A stretch of 64,000 bases of DNA. It comes from Bacteroidales bacterium (GTDB lineage: Bacteria > Bacteroidota > Bacteroidia > Bacteroidales > VadinHA17). The DNA lies in the NCBI GenBank assembly GCA_016928075.1, contig JAFGLJ010000002.1, positions 1-64,000 on the forward strand. Reading direction: 5' to 3'. Numbering within the stretch: position 1 is the first letter of the stretch; every line of letters starts with the position of its first letter. A program made the position numbers and the translations under genes. The notes beneath the pieces are model-generated. The model worked only from the letters and a program-made list of their open reading frames with translations, was not told the DNA's origin and searched no databases. This document shows positions 35,575 to 44,852 of this stretch, in pieces.

Positions 35575-36399
35575 ATGAAGTCCAGGAATATAATCATTCT
35601 CATTTCAATAACCATTTTGAGTGTCCTGACTTCATGCGAGGAGGTCATTGATATCGACCTTAATTATGCTAACCCGGCATTTGTAGTTGAAGCAGTAATC
35701 TATAAAGACTCGGTTTGCAATGTCCGGCTCACACGTACTACCAGTTTTTTTACACAGGAAGAACCTGATGTTATTGACAACGCCTTTATTACAATAAGCG
35801 ACGGAACTTCATCTGAAGAACTTCATTATTCCGGCAACGGATATTATACCGGAAATAATATCCTTGGTACTGAAGACAGCAATTATGAAATTGAAATAAT
35901 ACATGACGGAATAACTCATACAGGTGAAGCATATATGCCAGAAAAAACAGATATTATTTCAGTCAGTTATGACAAATTTGAAACGCAAAGCACTCTTAAT
36001 CCCCTGGGAGAAACCGTATTCACAATTAATTGTGAGTTCAATGATAATCCTGACACTGATAATTTCTATATGATCAAATACCTTGAGAACGGAGAAATGA
36101 TCGAAAGTAACTATTTCATGCTTACTGAATATGATGCTATTGGTGGCACTTTCAGTATTGAGGATAATATCATAAGTTTCTCAGAAAGTATTTTTTATGA
36201 AGGAGGCGAGGTTGAAGTACAGGTTTTTTCAATTGATGAGCCTGTTTATCAATATTTTATGCAATTGAATGATATCCTTTTCTGGAAGAGACGAATCATG
36301 CCCCCTACTCCTTATAATCCTTCATCAAATATTAGTAACGGGGCACTGGGATATTTTGCCGCCTGGGCTTATGACTCAGCCGTTCTGGTACTCGAATAA
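35575..36399 (+). CDS. DUF4249 family surface lipoprotein
   Basis: A 274-residue lipoprotein with the lipobox VLTSC (Cys21), followed by EEVIDIDLNYANPAFVVEAV, the typical opening of DUF4249 proteins. The body has the predicted beta-sandwich pattern of the family (NVRLTRTTSFF, NAFITISDG, YEIEIIHDG). It starts 3 bp after the TonB receptor stop. DUF4249 proteins usually accompany a TonB receptor and are thought to be its surface lipoprotein partner, although the substrate is not known. The conserved leader of the next gene begins about 30 bp downstream. Confidence 0.87.
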   Translation: MKSRNIIILISITILSVLTSCEEVIDIDLNYANPAFVVEAVIYKDSVCNVRLTRTTSFFTQEEPDVIDNAFITISDGTSSEELHYSGNGYYTGNNILGTEDSNYEIEIIHDGITHTGEAYMPEKTDIISVSYDKFETQSTLNPLGETVFTINCEFNDNPDTDNFYMIKYLENGEMIESNYFMLTEYDAIGGTFSIEDNIISFSESIFYEGGEVEVQVFSIDEPVYQYFMQLNDILFWKRRIMPPTPYNPSSNISNGALGYFAAWAYDSAVLVLE

Positions 36400-36782
36400 A
36401 AGCTCTATATTTCCAAAAAAACTGCCAGATTTTTATCAAGTTTTTTTCACTATTCGTCAAAACGATATTTAATCTTAAAACTACTTTTATCATCTTTTGT
36501 TGCATTCTAGATTGTTGATTATCATTGTCTTACATTGCCTGTTACGATTTTAGACTGTTAAAAATGATTTTGGCTCGTGTAATTCATTTTTTTTTTGATT
36601 AAACACAACTTATAATACATGAGTCATGGAAAAGCATTGACGAATGTCAGAATACCCCTGATTTAAGGTCCTGAAATATGTCTGAAAACTGCCGCTGTCG
36701 CTCATTCTATGACTTGTTCCGAACTTTCTATTTATGTAAATTTGAGTAAATAAATTGAAACGGTGTTAATGTAAAAACTGAT
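36400..36782 (+). promoter_or_regulatory. Conserved leader, copy B, in front of the polysaccharide locus
   Basis: No gene. It aligns with copy A at matched spacing: ATTCGTCAAAA (36452-36462), TCGTGTAATTCA (36575-36586), TGATTTAAGGTCC (36659-36671) and CTATGACTTGTTCCG (about 36707-36721). ATTCGTCAA at 36452-36460 is the exact inverse of TTGACGAAT at 36637-36645. The block distances are 123, 84 and about 50 bp, versus 124, 84 and about 50 in copy A, while the sequence between blocks has drifted. I infer a shared regulatory leader that may control expression of the sugar-transferase operon. Confidence 0.65.
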
Positions 36783-37385
36783 ATGAATACAATGATTAAA
36801 ACCACTAAAATTAAAAGTTCAGTATATTACAAAACCAGTACTGTTAAGGATGCATATAGTGGTTATTTGTATAAACAGCTGTCAGATGAGGGCAGTGAAG
36901 ATTTTTATAATTATATAAATTGGCTCGATCTGGTTAAAGAATTGAATTTTATTATACTTCCCAGAACAAATTATTATTATTACCAACCGGAGGATCTGGA
37001 AAATATAAAAACTGTTATTAATCTTAAGCCCCTAAATCGTATTAATAAATTAGTACCTTTCCTGGAGAGCATATTTTCAATCCTCCCGGATTACAGTTAC
37101 CTGACGGGGTGCTATGAAAATAACACTATGAATAATGCTGGTATAAACCAAAGATATATAACACGAACAAATAAGAGGGACAAAAGCAAAGGGAATGAAA
37201 ATGAGAACAGGTATCGGGGTTCATGGTTGTTTAATAATATGAAAAGAATATTCAGTTCAGGTACTTACCATCAGCTTTCAAAGGAGAGGACAACATCTCT
37301 GTTGAAAGAAGCTGGTTTTACAATTCTTGACATCACCGCATTGAATGGCAGAACTTATTTCTGCGCTCAGAAAAGACCATTTTGA
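36783..37385 (+). CDS. Small methyltransferase-like protein of polysaccharide loci, copy B
   Basis: A 200-residue paralogue of the protein at 28394: LPRTNYYYYQPEDLE, VINLKPLNRINKL, LTGCYENN and the C-terminal ALNGRTYFCAQKR are shared. The middle (about 120-155) is a basic, low-complexity stretch that differs between the copies. The pattern recalls the methyltransferase-like region fused to some Bacteroidota sugar transferases, and this gene directly precedes a sugar transferase (75 bp gap), which fits a split version of that architecture. No SAM-binding motif is visible, so enzymatic activity is doubtful. A regulatory or scaffold role in glycan assembly is possible. Alternative start: ATG at 36792. 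Confidence 0.62.
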   Translation: MNTMIKTTKIKSSVYYKTSTVKDAYSGYLYKQLSDEGSEDFYNYINWLDLVKELNFIILPRTNYYYYQPEDLENIKTVINLKPLNRINKLVPFLESIFSILPDYSYLTGCYENNTMNNAGINQRYITRTNKRDKSKGNENENRYRGSWLFNNMKRIFSSGTYHQLSKERTTSLLKEAGFTILDITALNGRTYFCAQKRPF

Positions 37386-37459
37386 AATCTGATAATATAT
37401 AAATTATTCCTTTCTCAGGGAGCATTCCACCAGACTATTTTAAATAATGAACTTAATTT

Positions 37460-38911
37460 ATGGATTTTTACAAGGTTCTGCATAGATTTAGAACAGTACC
37501 ATTCCTCATGAAGTGGAATTTGCTGGGCATTATCCTGGGATTTCTTGATATACTGGCTATAACACTCGCATTTCAATTATCTTTTAGTCTAAATTATAAT
37601 AACTGGAATAGCTTTTTCTTTTCAGATAAGACCCTCATATATCTTTACATTGGAGTAATGCCTGTCTGGCTCATAATACTGTATTTCATAAAGATTGCCG
37701 AGGTACCGCGTACTAAAAGATACCGGATGCTCTTCTTCGAATACATACAATCTGCCCTTTTCATAGCCGTGCTCTTTGTTTTTATTTATTTTGCACTGAG
37801 ATTATATATGGTGCCGAGGCGTTTGCTTGCAAACATTTGCTTTTTCGGATTCGTCTTTCTCTTCATTTTACGCCTGGTTGAGTATAAATTTTTTAAAAGC
37901 TACAGAACCAGGGGATATGACCGCAGAAATATTGTGATAATCGCTGATGAGACAGCAATTCCGTTTATTGAAAGTCTGCAGAAATATACAGAGTGGGGTT
38001 ATAACATAAAGAGTATATTTACCGGATCTGAAAAAATAAGAATGAAATATGGCGATACACTTATCAAAGCGCCGAAAAACCTTATAAAGGACCTTAATAA
38101 TATAATGGAGGTTGACCTCATTGATGAGGTTATTTATTTTAAGGATAAGATAATGCCATCCGAGACAAGGCAGATAATCCGCTCCTGTGAGGAGCTTGGT
38201 GTCACATTCCGCATTCACATGAATAATCCAGATGAGAACCTGAGTAATGCCATAAGGATTAAACTGGGCAAGGAATATTTTCTCACATTTTCAAATGTTC
38301 CATATAAGACTATTTCACTTGCCGCAAAAAGATTCATGGATGTTTCTGTTTCATTGCTGATGCTGGTATTTTTCCTTCCGTTTATGATTTTTGCAGCCCT
38401 GGCAATTAAGTTTTCATCAGAAGGTCCTGTGATCTTCAGGCAGGAAAGGGTTGGATTGAGAGGTCGTAAGTTCAAAATCTTAAAATTCCGGACGATGTTT
38501 TTTTATGCAGAAAGTATGCAGGAAGAACTGGCTTATATGAACGTGGTTGACGGACCTGCTTTTAAAATCGAGAATGATCCAAGGGTAACTAAGATCGGGA
38601 GGTTTTTAAGAAGAACAGGCCTTGACGAATTGCCCCAGCTCTTTAATGTCCTTAAGGGTGAAATGTCATTGGTGGGGCCAAGGCCACCATTGGAGAATGA
38701 AACAAAGCAATACGAACGCTGGCATTTAAGAAGGCTCTCTGTCAAACCCGGGCTATCATGCTTCTGGCAACTAAAATCCAGAAAAAATAGTGTTAATTTT
38801 GAAGAATGGATGGAAATGGACCTGGCTTATATTGATAATTGGTCTTTTAGACTGGATTTAATAATTTTGGTGCGGACAATAAGGACTGTTTTGCTAAGAG
38901 TAATAAGCTAA
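37460..38911 (+). CDS. Polyprenyl-phosphate sugar-1-phosphate transferase (exopolysaccharide initiating enzyme)
   Basis: A 483-residue initiating glycosylphosphotransferase of the WbaP/WcaJ-like type. Four to five N-terminal hydrophobic helices (about 19-135) are followed by a CoA-binding-like Rossmann domain (RRNIVIIADETAIPFIESL). The C-terminal bacterial sugar transferase domain carries KRFMDVSVSLLMLVFFLPF, GPVIFRQERVGLRGRKFKIL, KFRTMF, GLDELPQLFNVLKGEMSLVG and PRPPLENE. It loads the first sugar phosphate onto undecaprenyl phosphate at the inner membrane. A second, shorter sugar transferase lies at 54719 on the other strand. The ACP gene follows 76 bp downstream. Confidence 0.92.
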   Translation: MDFYKVLHRFRTVPFLMKWNLLGIILGFLDILAITLAFQLSFSLNYNNWNSFFFSDKTLIYLYIGVMPVWLIILYFIKIAEVPRTKRYRMLFFEYIQSALFIAVLFVFIYFALRLYMVPRRLLANICFFGFVFLFILRLVEYKFFKSYRTRGYDRRNIVIIADETAIPFIESLQKYTEWGYNIKSIFTGSEKIRMKYGDTLIKAPKNLIKDLNNIMEVDLIDEVIYFKDKIMPSETRQIIRSCEELGVTFRIHMNNPDENLSNAIRIKLGKEYFLTFSNVPYKTISLAAKRFMDVSVSLLMLVFFLPFMIFAALAIKFSSEGPVIFRQERVGLRGRKFKILKFRTMFFYAESMQEELAYMNVVDGPAFKIENDPRVTKIGRFLRRTGLDELPQLFNVLKGEMSLVGPRPPLENETKQYERWHLRRLSVKPGLSCFWQLKSRKNSVNFEEWMEMDLAYIDNWSFRLDLIILVRTIRTVLLRVIS

Positions 38912-38987
38912 CTAAACTATTGAAGATACTATAACGTTATATGTAACAAAAACAATAAATATCTTATAAAGAATAAAGTAAAATCAT

Positions 38988-39245
38988 ATGAAAAGTGATA
39001 TGACAGAAATTAAGGGTAAAGTAAAGGAGTATATTCACCAGGCAGTGTATACGGATAAAGATAAGATCAAAGATGATTCTCTGATATTTAAGGAAGGTTT
39101 TATGGATTCAATGGGCTTTATTACTTTAATCACCTACCTTGAAGAACAGTTTGGTATCAGCACGGGTGATGCAGATCTATTAGAAGAAAACTTTGAATCA
39201 ATAAATGCCATTTCTGATTTTGTTATGCGGAAATTAATGAACTAG
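38988..39245 (+). CDS. Acyl carrier protein-like
   Basis: An 85-residue acyl/aminoacyl carrier protein. The phosphopantetheine site is Ser41 in FMDSMGFITL, and helix II follows as LEEQFGIS, although the usual D-S-L is D-S-M. The charged N-terminus (MKSDMTEIKGKVKEY) is typical of small stand-alone carriers. The asparagine synthetase start codon comes 1 bp after its stop, and an AMP-ligase is three genes on. This arrangement suggests that the ligase loads a substrate on this carrier, as in carrier-dependent glycan decoration pathways. It is unlikely to be the fatty-acid ACP of the cell. A second in-frame ATG at 39000 is possible. Confidence 0.85.
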   Translation: MKSDMTEIKGKVKEYIHQAVYTDKDKIKDDSLIFKEGFMDSMGFITLITYLEEQFGISTGDADLLEENFESINAISDFVMRKLMN

Positions 39246-39246
39246 T

Positions 39247-41217
39247 ATGTGTGGAATAGCAGGCATAATAGATTTCCAAAATAATAGCAACAGCATTGAT
39301 ACTGTCAGATCGATGCTACAGTCAATTTCTTACCGTGGACCGGATGAATGCGGTATTTATCACTCCGCAAGTGCTACCATGGGAAATGTCAGATTGAGTA
39401 TTATTGATCTCGTTAGCGGGCAACAACCTCTGTCTGACCTGACTGACAGGTACTGGATTATTTTCAATGGTGAAATATTTAATTTTAAAGAATTGCGCCA
39501 GGAACTCGAGGAAGACGGCAGCAAATTACGAACACAATCCGACACAGAGGTTCTGGTTCAATTATATGCAAGATACGGTAAGCAATGTCTGAGTAAACTG
39601 AACGGTCAATTTGCATTCGCCATATGGGACAAAAACAAGCAAGAACTTTTTATTGCCCGCGACAGGGTAGGTATACGTCCCCTTTTTTATAATATCACTA
39701 ATGGGGTATTTTCCTTCGCATCAGAGATAAAATCTCTTTTTCAGCAAAAATCGATAGCCCGTGCACTACTGCCTGAAAGTCTGTCACAGGTTTATACTTT
39801 CTGGACAACAATAACCCCGAATACAGCATTTAAAAACATAAATGAGCTTTCACCCGGTCATTACCTTATCTATAGCAGAAAAGGACTTAGCATTGAAAAA
39901 TACTGGGATCTGAACTTCAATGACAGATATGGAAACCTTACCTTTAATGATGCCATAGAACAATTCAATGAGTTGCTGAGCAGTGCCGTGCGTCTACGGT
40001 TAAGAGCAGATGTTGAAGTAGCAGCCTACCTCAGTGGAGGAATCGATTCAAGTGCCACCGTAAGGTACATCAAAGAAATTGAACCAGGCGTTCTGAATAC
40101 ATTCTCCATCGGATTCGAGGACAAGGTATTTGATGAGAGCAAATACCAGAAAGAGGCTGTGAAGTATTTAAAAACAAACCATAAATCGATATATTGTTCG
40201 TCATCAGATATTGCAAAATATTTTCCAAAGGTTGTATGGCATTCCGAAATACCTGTGACCCGTACTGCACCAACCCCAATGATGATACTTTCAAAACTGG
40301 TCAGGGACAATAATATTAAGGTTGTTATCACAGGTGAAGGTTCAGATGAAATGCTGGCCGGTTATAATATTTTCAGGGAAGCGAAAATACGCAGGTTCTG
40401 GGCATCTCAACCAGGGTCACAGTTAAGGCCTCTCCTTCTTAAAAAATTATATCCCGATATCCCTCATTTACGGAATGCCAGCACTAACATTCTGAAAATG
40501 TTTTTCGGGTACAAACTTGATGATACAGATAATCCGTTTTATTCTCATCTGCTGAGGTGGAATAATTCAAACCATATTAAGAAGCACTTCTCATCCTCAT
40601 TGAAAGACGATCTCGCAGAATATTCACCCTTCGATGCACTTTCAGGTAGATTACCCAGTGGCTTCGATTCATGGGATCCGCTTGCGAAGTCACAATGGCT
40701 TGAAACCACGATATTCATGTCAGGGTACCTCCTGTCATCCCAGGGAGACAGAATGGCAATGGCAAACTCTGTTGAGGGAAGATATCCATTCCTGGATTAC
40801 AGAATTATAGAATTATGTGCCGGTTTACCACCAGATTATAAACTTAAAGGACTGAATGAGAAATTCTTACTGAAGAAGCTCATGGAAAACAGGATACCTG
40901 AAAGCATTATTAAAAGGCCCAAGCAACCTTACCGTGCACCAATAAGCAGTGTTTTTATGTCAGCTGATGCACCGGAATATGTTAAAGAAATGATATCTGA
41001 CAGCTATATAAAGAAAGTCGGGATTTTTAATAACGAAACCCTCTCCCCTCTTTTAAATAAAATAGAAAAAACGGGAAATGCTTCGGAAGTGGATAATATG
41101 GTACTGGCTGCTGTGATATCAACTCATCTGCTCCATTACCAGTTTATTGAAAACCATAACGAAGAATTTCAAACAGGAGAATTGAAAAATTTGAAAATAA
41201 TTGAGGATATGCCGTGA
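39247..41217 (+). CDS. Asparagine synthetase (glutamine-hydrolysing) family protein
   Basis: A 656-residue AsnB-type amidotransferase. Cys2 in MCGIAGI is the glutaminase nucleophile, followed by SYRGPDE and RLSIIDL of the class II amidotransferase domain. The synthetase domain has the PP-loop YLSGGIDSS at about 260-268, GEGSDEMLAGY for ATP and substrate binding, and a late ANSVEGRYPFLDY. In polysaccharide loci such AsnB-like proteins often amidate sugar or amino-acid carboxylates rather than make free asparagine. That it lies between a carrier protein and an NAD synthetase-like gene favours a dedicated role here, but the acceptor is unknown. Confidence 0.9.
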   Translation: MCGIAGIIDFQNNSNSIDTVRSMLQSISYRGPDECGIYHSASATMGNVRLSIIDLVSGQQPLSDLTDRYWIIFNGEIFNFKELRQELEEDGSKLRTQSDTEVLVQLYARYGKQCLSKLNGQFAFAIWDKNKQELFIARDRVGIRPLFYNITNGVFSFASEIKSLFQQKSIARALLPESLSQVYTFWTTITPNTAFKNINELSPGHYLIYSRKGLSIEKYWDLNFNDRYGNLTFNDAIEQFNELLSSAVRLRLRADVEVAAYLSGGIDSSATVRYIKEIEPGVLNTFSIGFEDKVFDESKYQKEAVKYLKTNHKSIYCSSSDIAKYFPKVVWHSEIPVTRTAPTPMMILSKLVRDNNIKVVITGEGSDEMLAGYNIFREAKIRRFWASQPGSQLRPLLLKKLYPDIPHLRNASTNILKMFFGYKLDDTDNPFYSHLLRWNNSNHIKKHFSSSLKDDLAEYSPFDALSGRLPSGFDSWDPLAKSQWLETTIFMSGYLLSSQGDRMAMANSVEGRYPFLDYRIIELCAGLPPDYKLKGLNEKFLLKKLMENRIPESIIKRPKQPYRAPISSVFMSADAPEYVKEMISDSYIKKVGIFNNETLSPLLNKIEKTGNASEVDNMVLAAVISTHLLHYQFIENHNEEFQTGELKNLKIIEDMP

Positions 41218-41279
41218 AAGAAGAGATAAGATTGAAGATTTAAGATTTAAGAATAGATAACAAATAAACACCAATAAAT

Positions 41280-42272
41280 ATGTCATCAAAAAAACCATTT
41301 TCAAAGGATATTATACTTCTGGAAGATGTTGAATCTGCAGTTAACGAGATAGTTACAAAAATGCAGGTGGATGTTCTGCATACCATGAAGCGTAATGGAG
41401 GCGTAATAGGTATCAGTGGAGGTATAGATTCATCAGTATGTTTTGCTCTTGCTGCAAAAGCCTTTGGCCCTGAAAAGGTTCTCGGTATAATGTTACCGGA
41501 AAAAGACTCCAGTCCTGATAGCGAGGTGCTGGCGCGAAACCTTGCTGAAATTTACGGGGTGGAAGCAATAAAAGAGGAAATAACGGATGCTCTTTCCGGA
41601 TTCCGGTGTTATGAGCGACGTGATGAAGCTGTGTCAAAAGTTTTTCCTGAATATGATTCCGGGACACATAAGATGAAGATCGGGATAAAGCAGAGTGGCC
41701 TGTATTCCAACCTGCCCCCTATTTTCACCCTGACCATTGTGGAACCGGACGGAACGGAGAAAGAAAAAATACTGCCCAGGAATGAATACCTTCAGATAGT
41801 AGCCGCATCTAATTTCAAACAGCGCACCAGGATGTCGATGCTCTATTATCATGCAGAAAAGCTACATTATGCAGTGATAGGCACCCCCAATAAACACGAA
41901 CAGGAGCAGGGATTCTTTGTTAAATTTGGTGATGGAGGAGCAGACGTTATGCCGATAGGCAATCTCTATAAGACACAGGTCTACCAGGTGGCTGAATATC
42001 TTGGTGTACCAAAAGAAATTATTGACAGAACCCCGACAACCGACACCTACACAGCCGAGCAAACACAGGAGGAGTTCTTCTACCAGTTGCCCTTCGACCT
42101 TATGGACAGGTACTGGTATGCATTTGAGAATGGCTACCCGGCATCAGAGGTCGCCAGGGTAATGGGCGAAACAAAGGAGCGGGTTGAAGCACTTTACCGT
42201 AACCTGGAGAGAAAACGTAAAACAACGGAATATTTGAGGATGTCTCCTGTACGAAACTATTATGGTCTATGA
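41280..42272 (+). CDS. NAD synthetase-like PP-loop amidotransferase
   Basis: A 330-residue NadE-family protein with the PP-loop VIGISGGIDSSVCF (about 42-55), GTPNKHEQEQGFFVKFGDGG and PIGNLYKTQVYQVAEYLGVP. The N-terminal CN-hydrolase (glutaminase) domain is missing, so it would use free ammonia or ammonia passed from a partner. Normal NadE would suffice elsewhere in the genome, so its place between asparagine synthetase and an AMP-ligase suggests use of its adenylation chemistry on a glycan precursor. That is inference; it may also be a true NAD synthetase. A 62-bp gap of agatttaag-type phrases precedes it. Confidence 0.82.
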   Translation: MSSKKPFSKDIILLEDVESAVNEIVTKMQVDVLHTMKRNGGVIGISGGIDSSVCFALAAKAFGPEKVLGIMLPEKDSSPDSEVLARNLAEIYGVEAIKEEITDALSGFRCYERRDEAVSKVFPEYDSGTHKMKIGIKQSGLYSNLPPIFTLTIVEPDGTEKEKILPRNEYLQIVAASNFKQRTRMSMLYYHAEKLHYAVIGTPNKHEQEQGFFVKFGDGGADVMPIGNLYKTQVYQVAEYLGVPKEIIDRTPTTDTYTAEQTQEEFFYQLPFDLMDRYWYAFENGYPASEVARVMGETKERVEALYRNLERKRKTTEYLRMSPVRNYYGL

Positions 42273-42344
42273 TTCAAATGAATCCCGTGCTCATGTGCAA
42301 GGTTAAATTATTAAACCGAGTATAGTAAATAAACAACAGATAGT

Positions 42345-43811
42345 ATGAATGCAATTGATTATTTTTTCGAAAACACATCCCGTCTTGATAAGTTATTTCT
42401 GGCGGGCAAAGAAGAAATCACCTATAAGAACCTTTATAAGGAATCGCTGAAACTGGCTTCATGGATAAGGAAAGAAATCGGGACCGGTAATAATATTATT
42501 ATTCTCTCAGTTAACAACCTGTTCATGCTCAAGACATACCTCGCGGTCATAAAGTCAGAAAATGTCTGCATACCGCTTGACCCGCGAATTGAGCAGGACA
42601 ATTTTGATTATATCGCAAAGCTTACTGAGCCATCGATGATACTCCTGACAGAGGATATAATGAAAAGGTTGCCCCTGGGCGATTACCGATGCATCCTGCC
42701 CTCTGACATTGCCGATATTGAAGAATACAAAGAGTCAGATCTCAATTATGAAACGGATTCCGAGGAATGTGCGGAGATTATATTCACTTCAGGTTCAACG
42801 GGAGAACCAAAGGGAGTTATGATCTCTCATAAGAATCTTATAGCAAATACCAGCTCAATTGTTGAATACCTGCAACTGACCGCTGACGACAGGATGCTCG
42901 TTGTTCTGCCATTCTATTACTGTTATGGATTATCATTGCTGCACACCCATTTACGTGTTGGCGGATCAATAGTATTCAATAATTCATTTATCTTCCTTGG
43001 CAGAGTCATTCAGGATCTGATCGATTATGAATGCACAGGTTTTGCGGGAATACCCAGTCATTTTCAAATCCTTCTCAGAAAATCAGACACATTCAAGGAA
43101 ACCAGTTTTCCGCATCTCAAATATGTTACCCAGGCCGGAGGTAAGCTGGCTTCAATATTCATGGATGAGTTCAGGGAAGCCCATCCTGAGATAAGATTTA
43201 CTGTGATGTATGGTCAGACTGAAGCCACGGCAAGGTTATCATGGCTGCCACCCGAGTTACTTGACGAAAGAAGAGGATCAATGGGTAAGGGTATCCCTGG
43301 TGTTGAATTGAGAGTAGTAAACGAAAAAGGGGAAAAGATAAAACCGGGTGAGATAGGCGAAGTTGTGGCAAAAGGCGATAACGTAATGATGGGTTATTTT
43401 CATGATGAAGAAGGGACCAAAAAAGCCCTCAGGAACGGGTGGCTGTACACAGGTGACCTGGGCACAGTTGATGAGGATGGATATATCTACCTGACTGCGC
43501 GGTCAAAGGAAATTATAAAAGTCAGGGGTAAACGTGTCAGTCCAAAGGAAATTGAAGCCGTAATTCTCGAGATTCCCGGTATAATAGACTGTACAATAAG
43601 CAGTATCGATGATGAGATTGAAGGAGAAAAGCTAAAAGCAACTGTTGTAATCAGGAAAGATTACAAAAACTCTCTTACCGGTGAAGTAATACAACAACAC
43701 TGCTCACAACACCTGGCATTATTTAAAATACCACAGGTTTTCGATCTTAAAGATGAATTAACTATTACAGCAACGGGAAAGAAGATCAAAAAGATGCACG
43801 CCCCTAAATAA
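42345..43811 (+). CDS. AMP-dependent acyl/aminoacyl ligase
   Basis: A 488-residue class I adenylate-forming enzyme. Motif A3 is FTSGSTGEPKGVMISHKN near residues 147-164. VMYGQTEATARLSWLP is motif A5, YTGDLGTVDEDGYIYL motif A7, and RSKEIIKVRGKRVSPKEIE motif A8. The catalytic lysine motif near the C-terminus is ATGKKIKK. It should activate a carboxylate as an acyl-adenylate and pass it to the carrier protein at 38988. The substrate, fatty acid or amino acid, cannot be read from the motifs. It is the last plus-strand gene of the group and meets the convergent SGNH lipoprotein gene with a 3-bp gap. Confidence 0.88.
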   Translation: MNAIDYFFENTSRLDKLFLAGKEEITYKNLYKESLKLASWIRKEIGTGNNIIILSVNNLFMLKTYLAVIKSENVCIPLDPRIEQDNFDYIAKLTEPSMILLTEDIMKRLPLGDYRCILPSDIADIEEYKESDLNYETDSEECAEIIFTSGSTGEPKGVMISHKNLIANTSSIVEYLQLTADDRMLVVLPFYYCYGLSLLHTHLRVGGSIVFNNSFIFLGRVIQDLIDYECTGFAGIPSHFQILLRKSDTFKETSFPHLKYVTQAGGKLASIFMDEFREAHPEIRFTVMYGQTEATARLSWLPPELLDERRGSMGKGIPGVELRVVNEKGEKIKPGEIGEVVAKGDNVMMGYFHDEEGTKKALRNGWLYTGDLGTVDEDGYIYLTARSKEIIKVRGKRVSPKEIEAVILEIPGIIDCTISSIDDEIEGEKLKATVVIRKDYKNSLTGEVIQQHCSQHLALFKIPQVFDLKDELTITATGKKIKKMHAPK

Positions 43812-43814
43812 TCA

Positions 43815-44852
43815 TTAATCTGCAGTTTCACCATCCCATCCTGCAATTCTTGCAAGCATCCACCACTGGGCTTTTGCCAGACGTATTGCACCTGCTTCGC
43901 TAATATGACCTGTTGCACGAGGGGTTTCATTTTCCGGGGCTATTGATGGATATGTATTCCCATTCCATGTCTTTTTCGTTAAATTTCCATCATTGTCATG
44001 GCATAATATATCTGCATAATCAAAAAGTATCCTTGTAGAATCTGCCTGAACATAAGCCCTGATCAATTCATGTTTTAAATGTCCCTGGTATGCAGCTTCA
44101 CCAACCCAATCACCTTCATAATCAACTGGTCCCGTGGTGAAAATCATTCTTGTGGATGGACTGTTTGATGCACAATATGCAGCATAGTCTTCCATAGCAC
44201 CAAGATATGTTTCCATACTTACACTGTTCCCGGTTAAGGCATAATCCCCCGCATCGAGCCCCCAACAAAGATTACCTTCCGGTCCTCCGTAAGATGCTCC
44301 ATACCAGTGAACCCCGTACAAAGGATCAGCCTCCGCACTGGCACCATAATCAATTACCATATCTCCACACCACCCAAAACCAATTGCGCTGAATGGATGA
44401 CCGGCATTCTTATATCTATTTATTGCGTTTTTAATCTCAACCCTTGCAGCATATGGCCTCGAGCCCTCATCATAAGCAAACCATGTAAACCAGGTATCCT
44501 CCCCTACCCAGCCATAGTCCTCAACCCTGACATATTGATCTGTATAAGCCTCCCCTGTGGAAATATTGCATGCATATACAGGATTATCTTCCTCAAGTAA
44601 CTCCATCCCTCTTCTGTAAGCAGCAGAATGGGATTCACCTATGAAACCAACCAGCATTTTTTTCACTTCACTAATATATTGCTGTGGAATATCATTAAAC
44701 CGATCAATCACAGTGTGATCAGCAATGATCTGATCCCCGGTTAACGGAATTACAGGAGGATCTTCGTCTTCTGGTCCAACTTCTTTGCATCCATATGATA
44801 TGATCGGAAGAATGAATAAACCCAGGAGGGTAAGCTGAATGAATTTTTTCAT
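43815..44852 (-). CDS. SGNH/GDSL-like lipoprotein
   Basis: A 345-residue lipoprotein (lipobox ISYGC, Cys22). VGFIGESHSAAYRRG has the GxSHS form of block I of the SGNH hydrolase fold, and the late HISEAGAIRLAKAQWWML segment could be the block V histidine region. The core between them has GFGWCGDMVIDYG and FTTGPVDYEGDW, as in esterase-like SGNH proteins. It probably acts as an esterase or acyl-transfer protein outside the inner membrane, possibly on the glycan made nearby. I do not recognise a closer family. It is divergent from the SGNH-like gene at 45039, and the 186-bp gap between them must hold both promoters. Confidence 0.66.
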   Translation of the reverse strand: MKKFIQLTLLGLFILPIISYGCKEVGPEDEDPPVIPLTGDQIIADHTVIDRFNDIPQQYISEVKKMLVGFIGESHSAAYRRGMELLEEDNPVYACNISTGEAYTDQYVRVEDYGWVGEDTWFTWFAYDEGSRPYAARVEIKNAINRYKNAGHPFSAIGFGWCGDMVIDYGASAEADPLYGVHWYGASYGGPEGNLCWGLDAGDYALTGNSVSMETYLGAMEDYAAYCASNSPSTRMIFTTGPVDYEGDWVGEAAYQGHLKHELIRAYVQADSTRILFDYADILCHDNDGNLTKKTWNGNTYPSIAPENETPRATGHISEAGAIRLAKAQWWMLARIAGWDGETAD

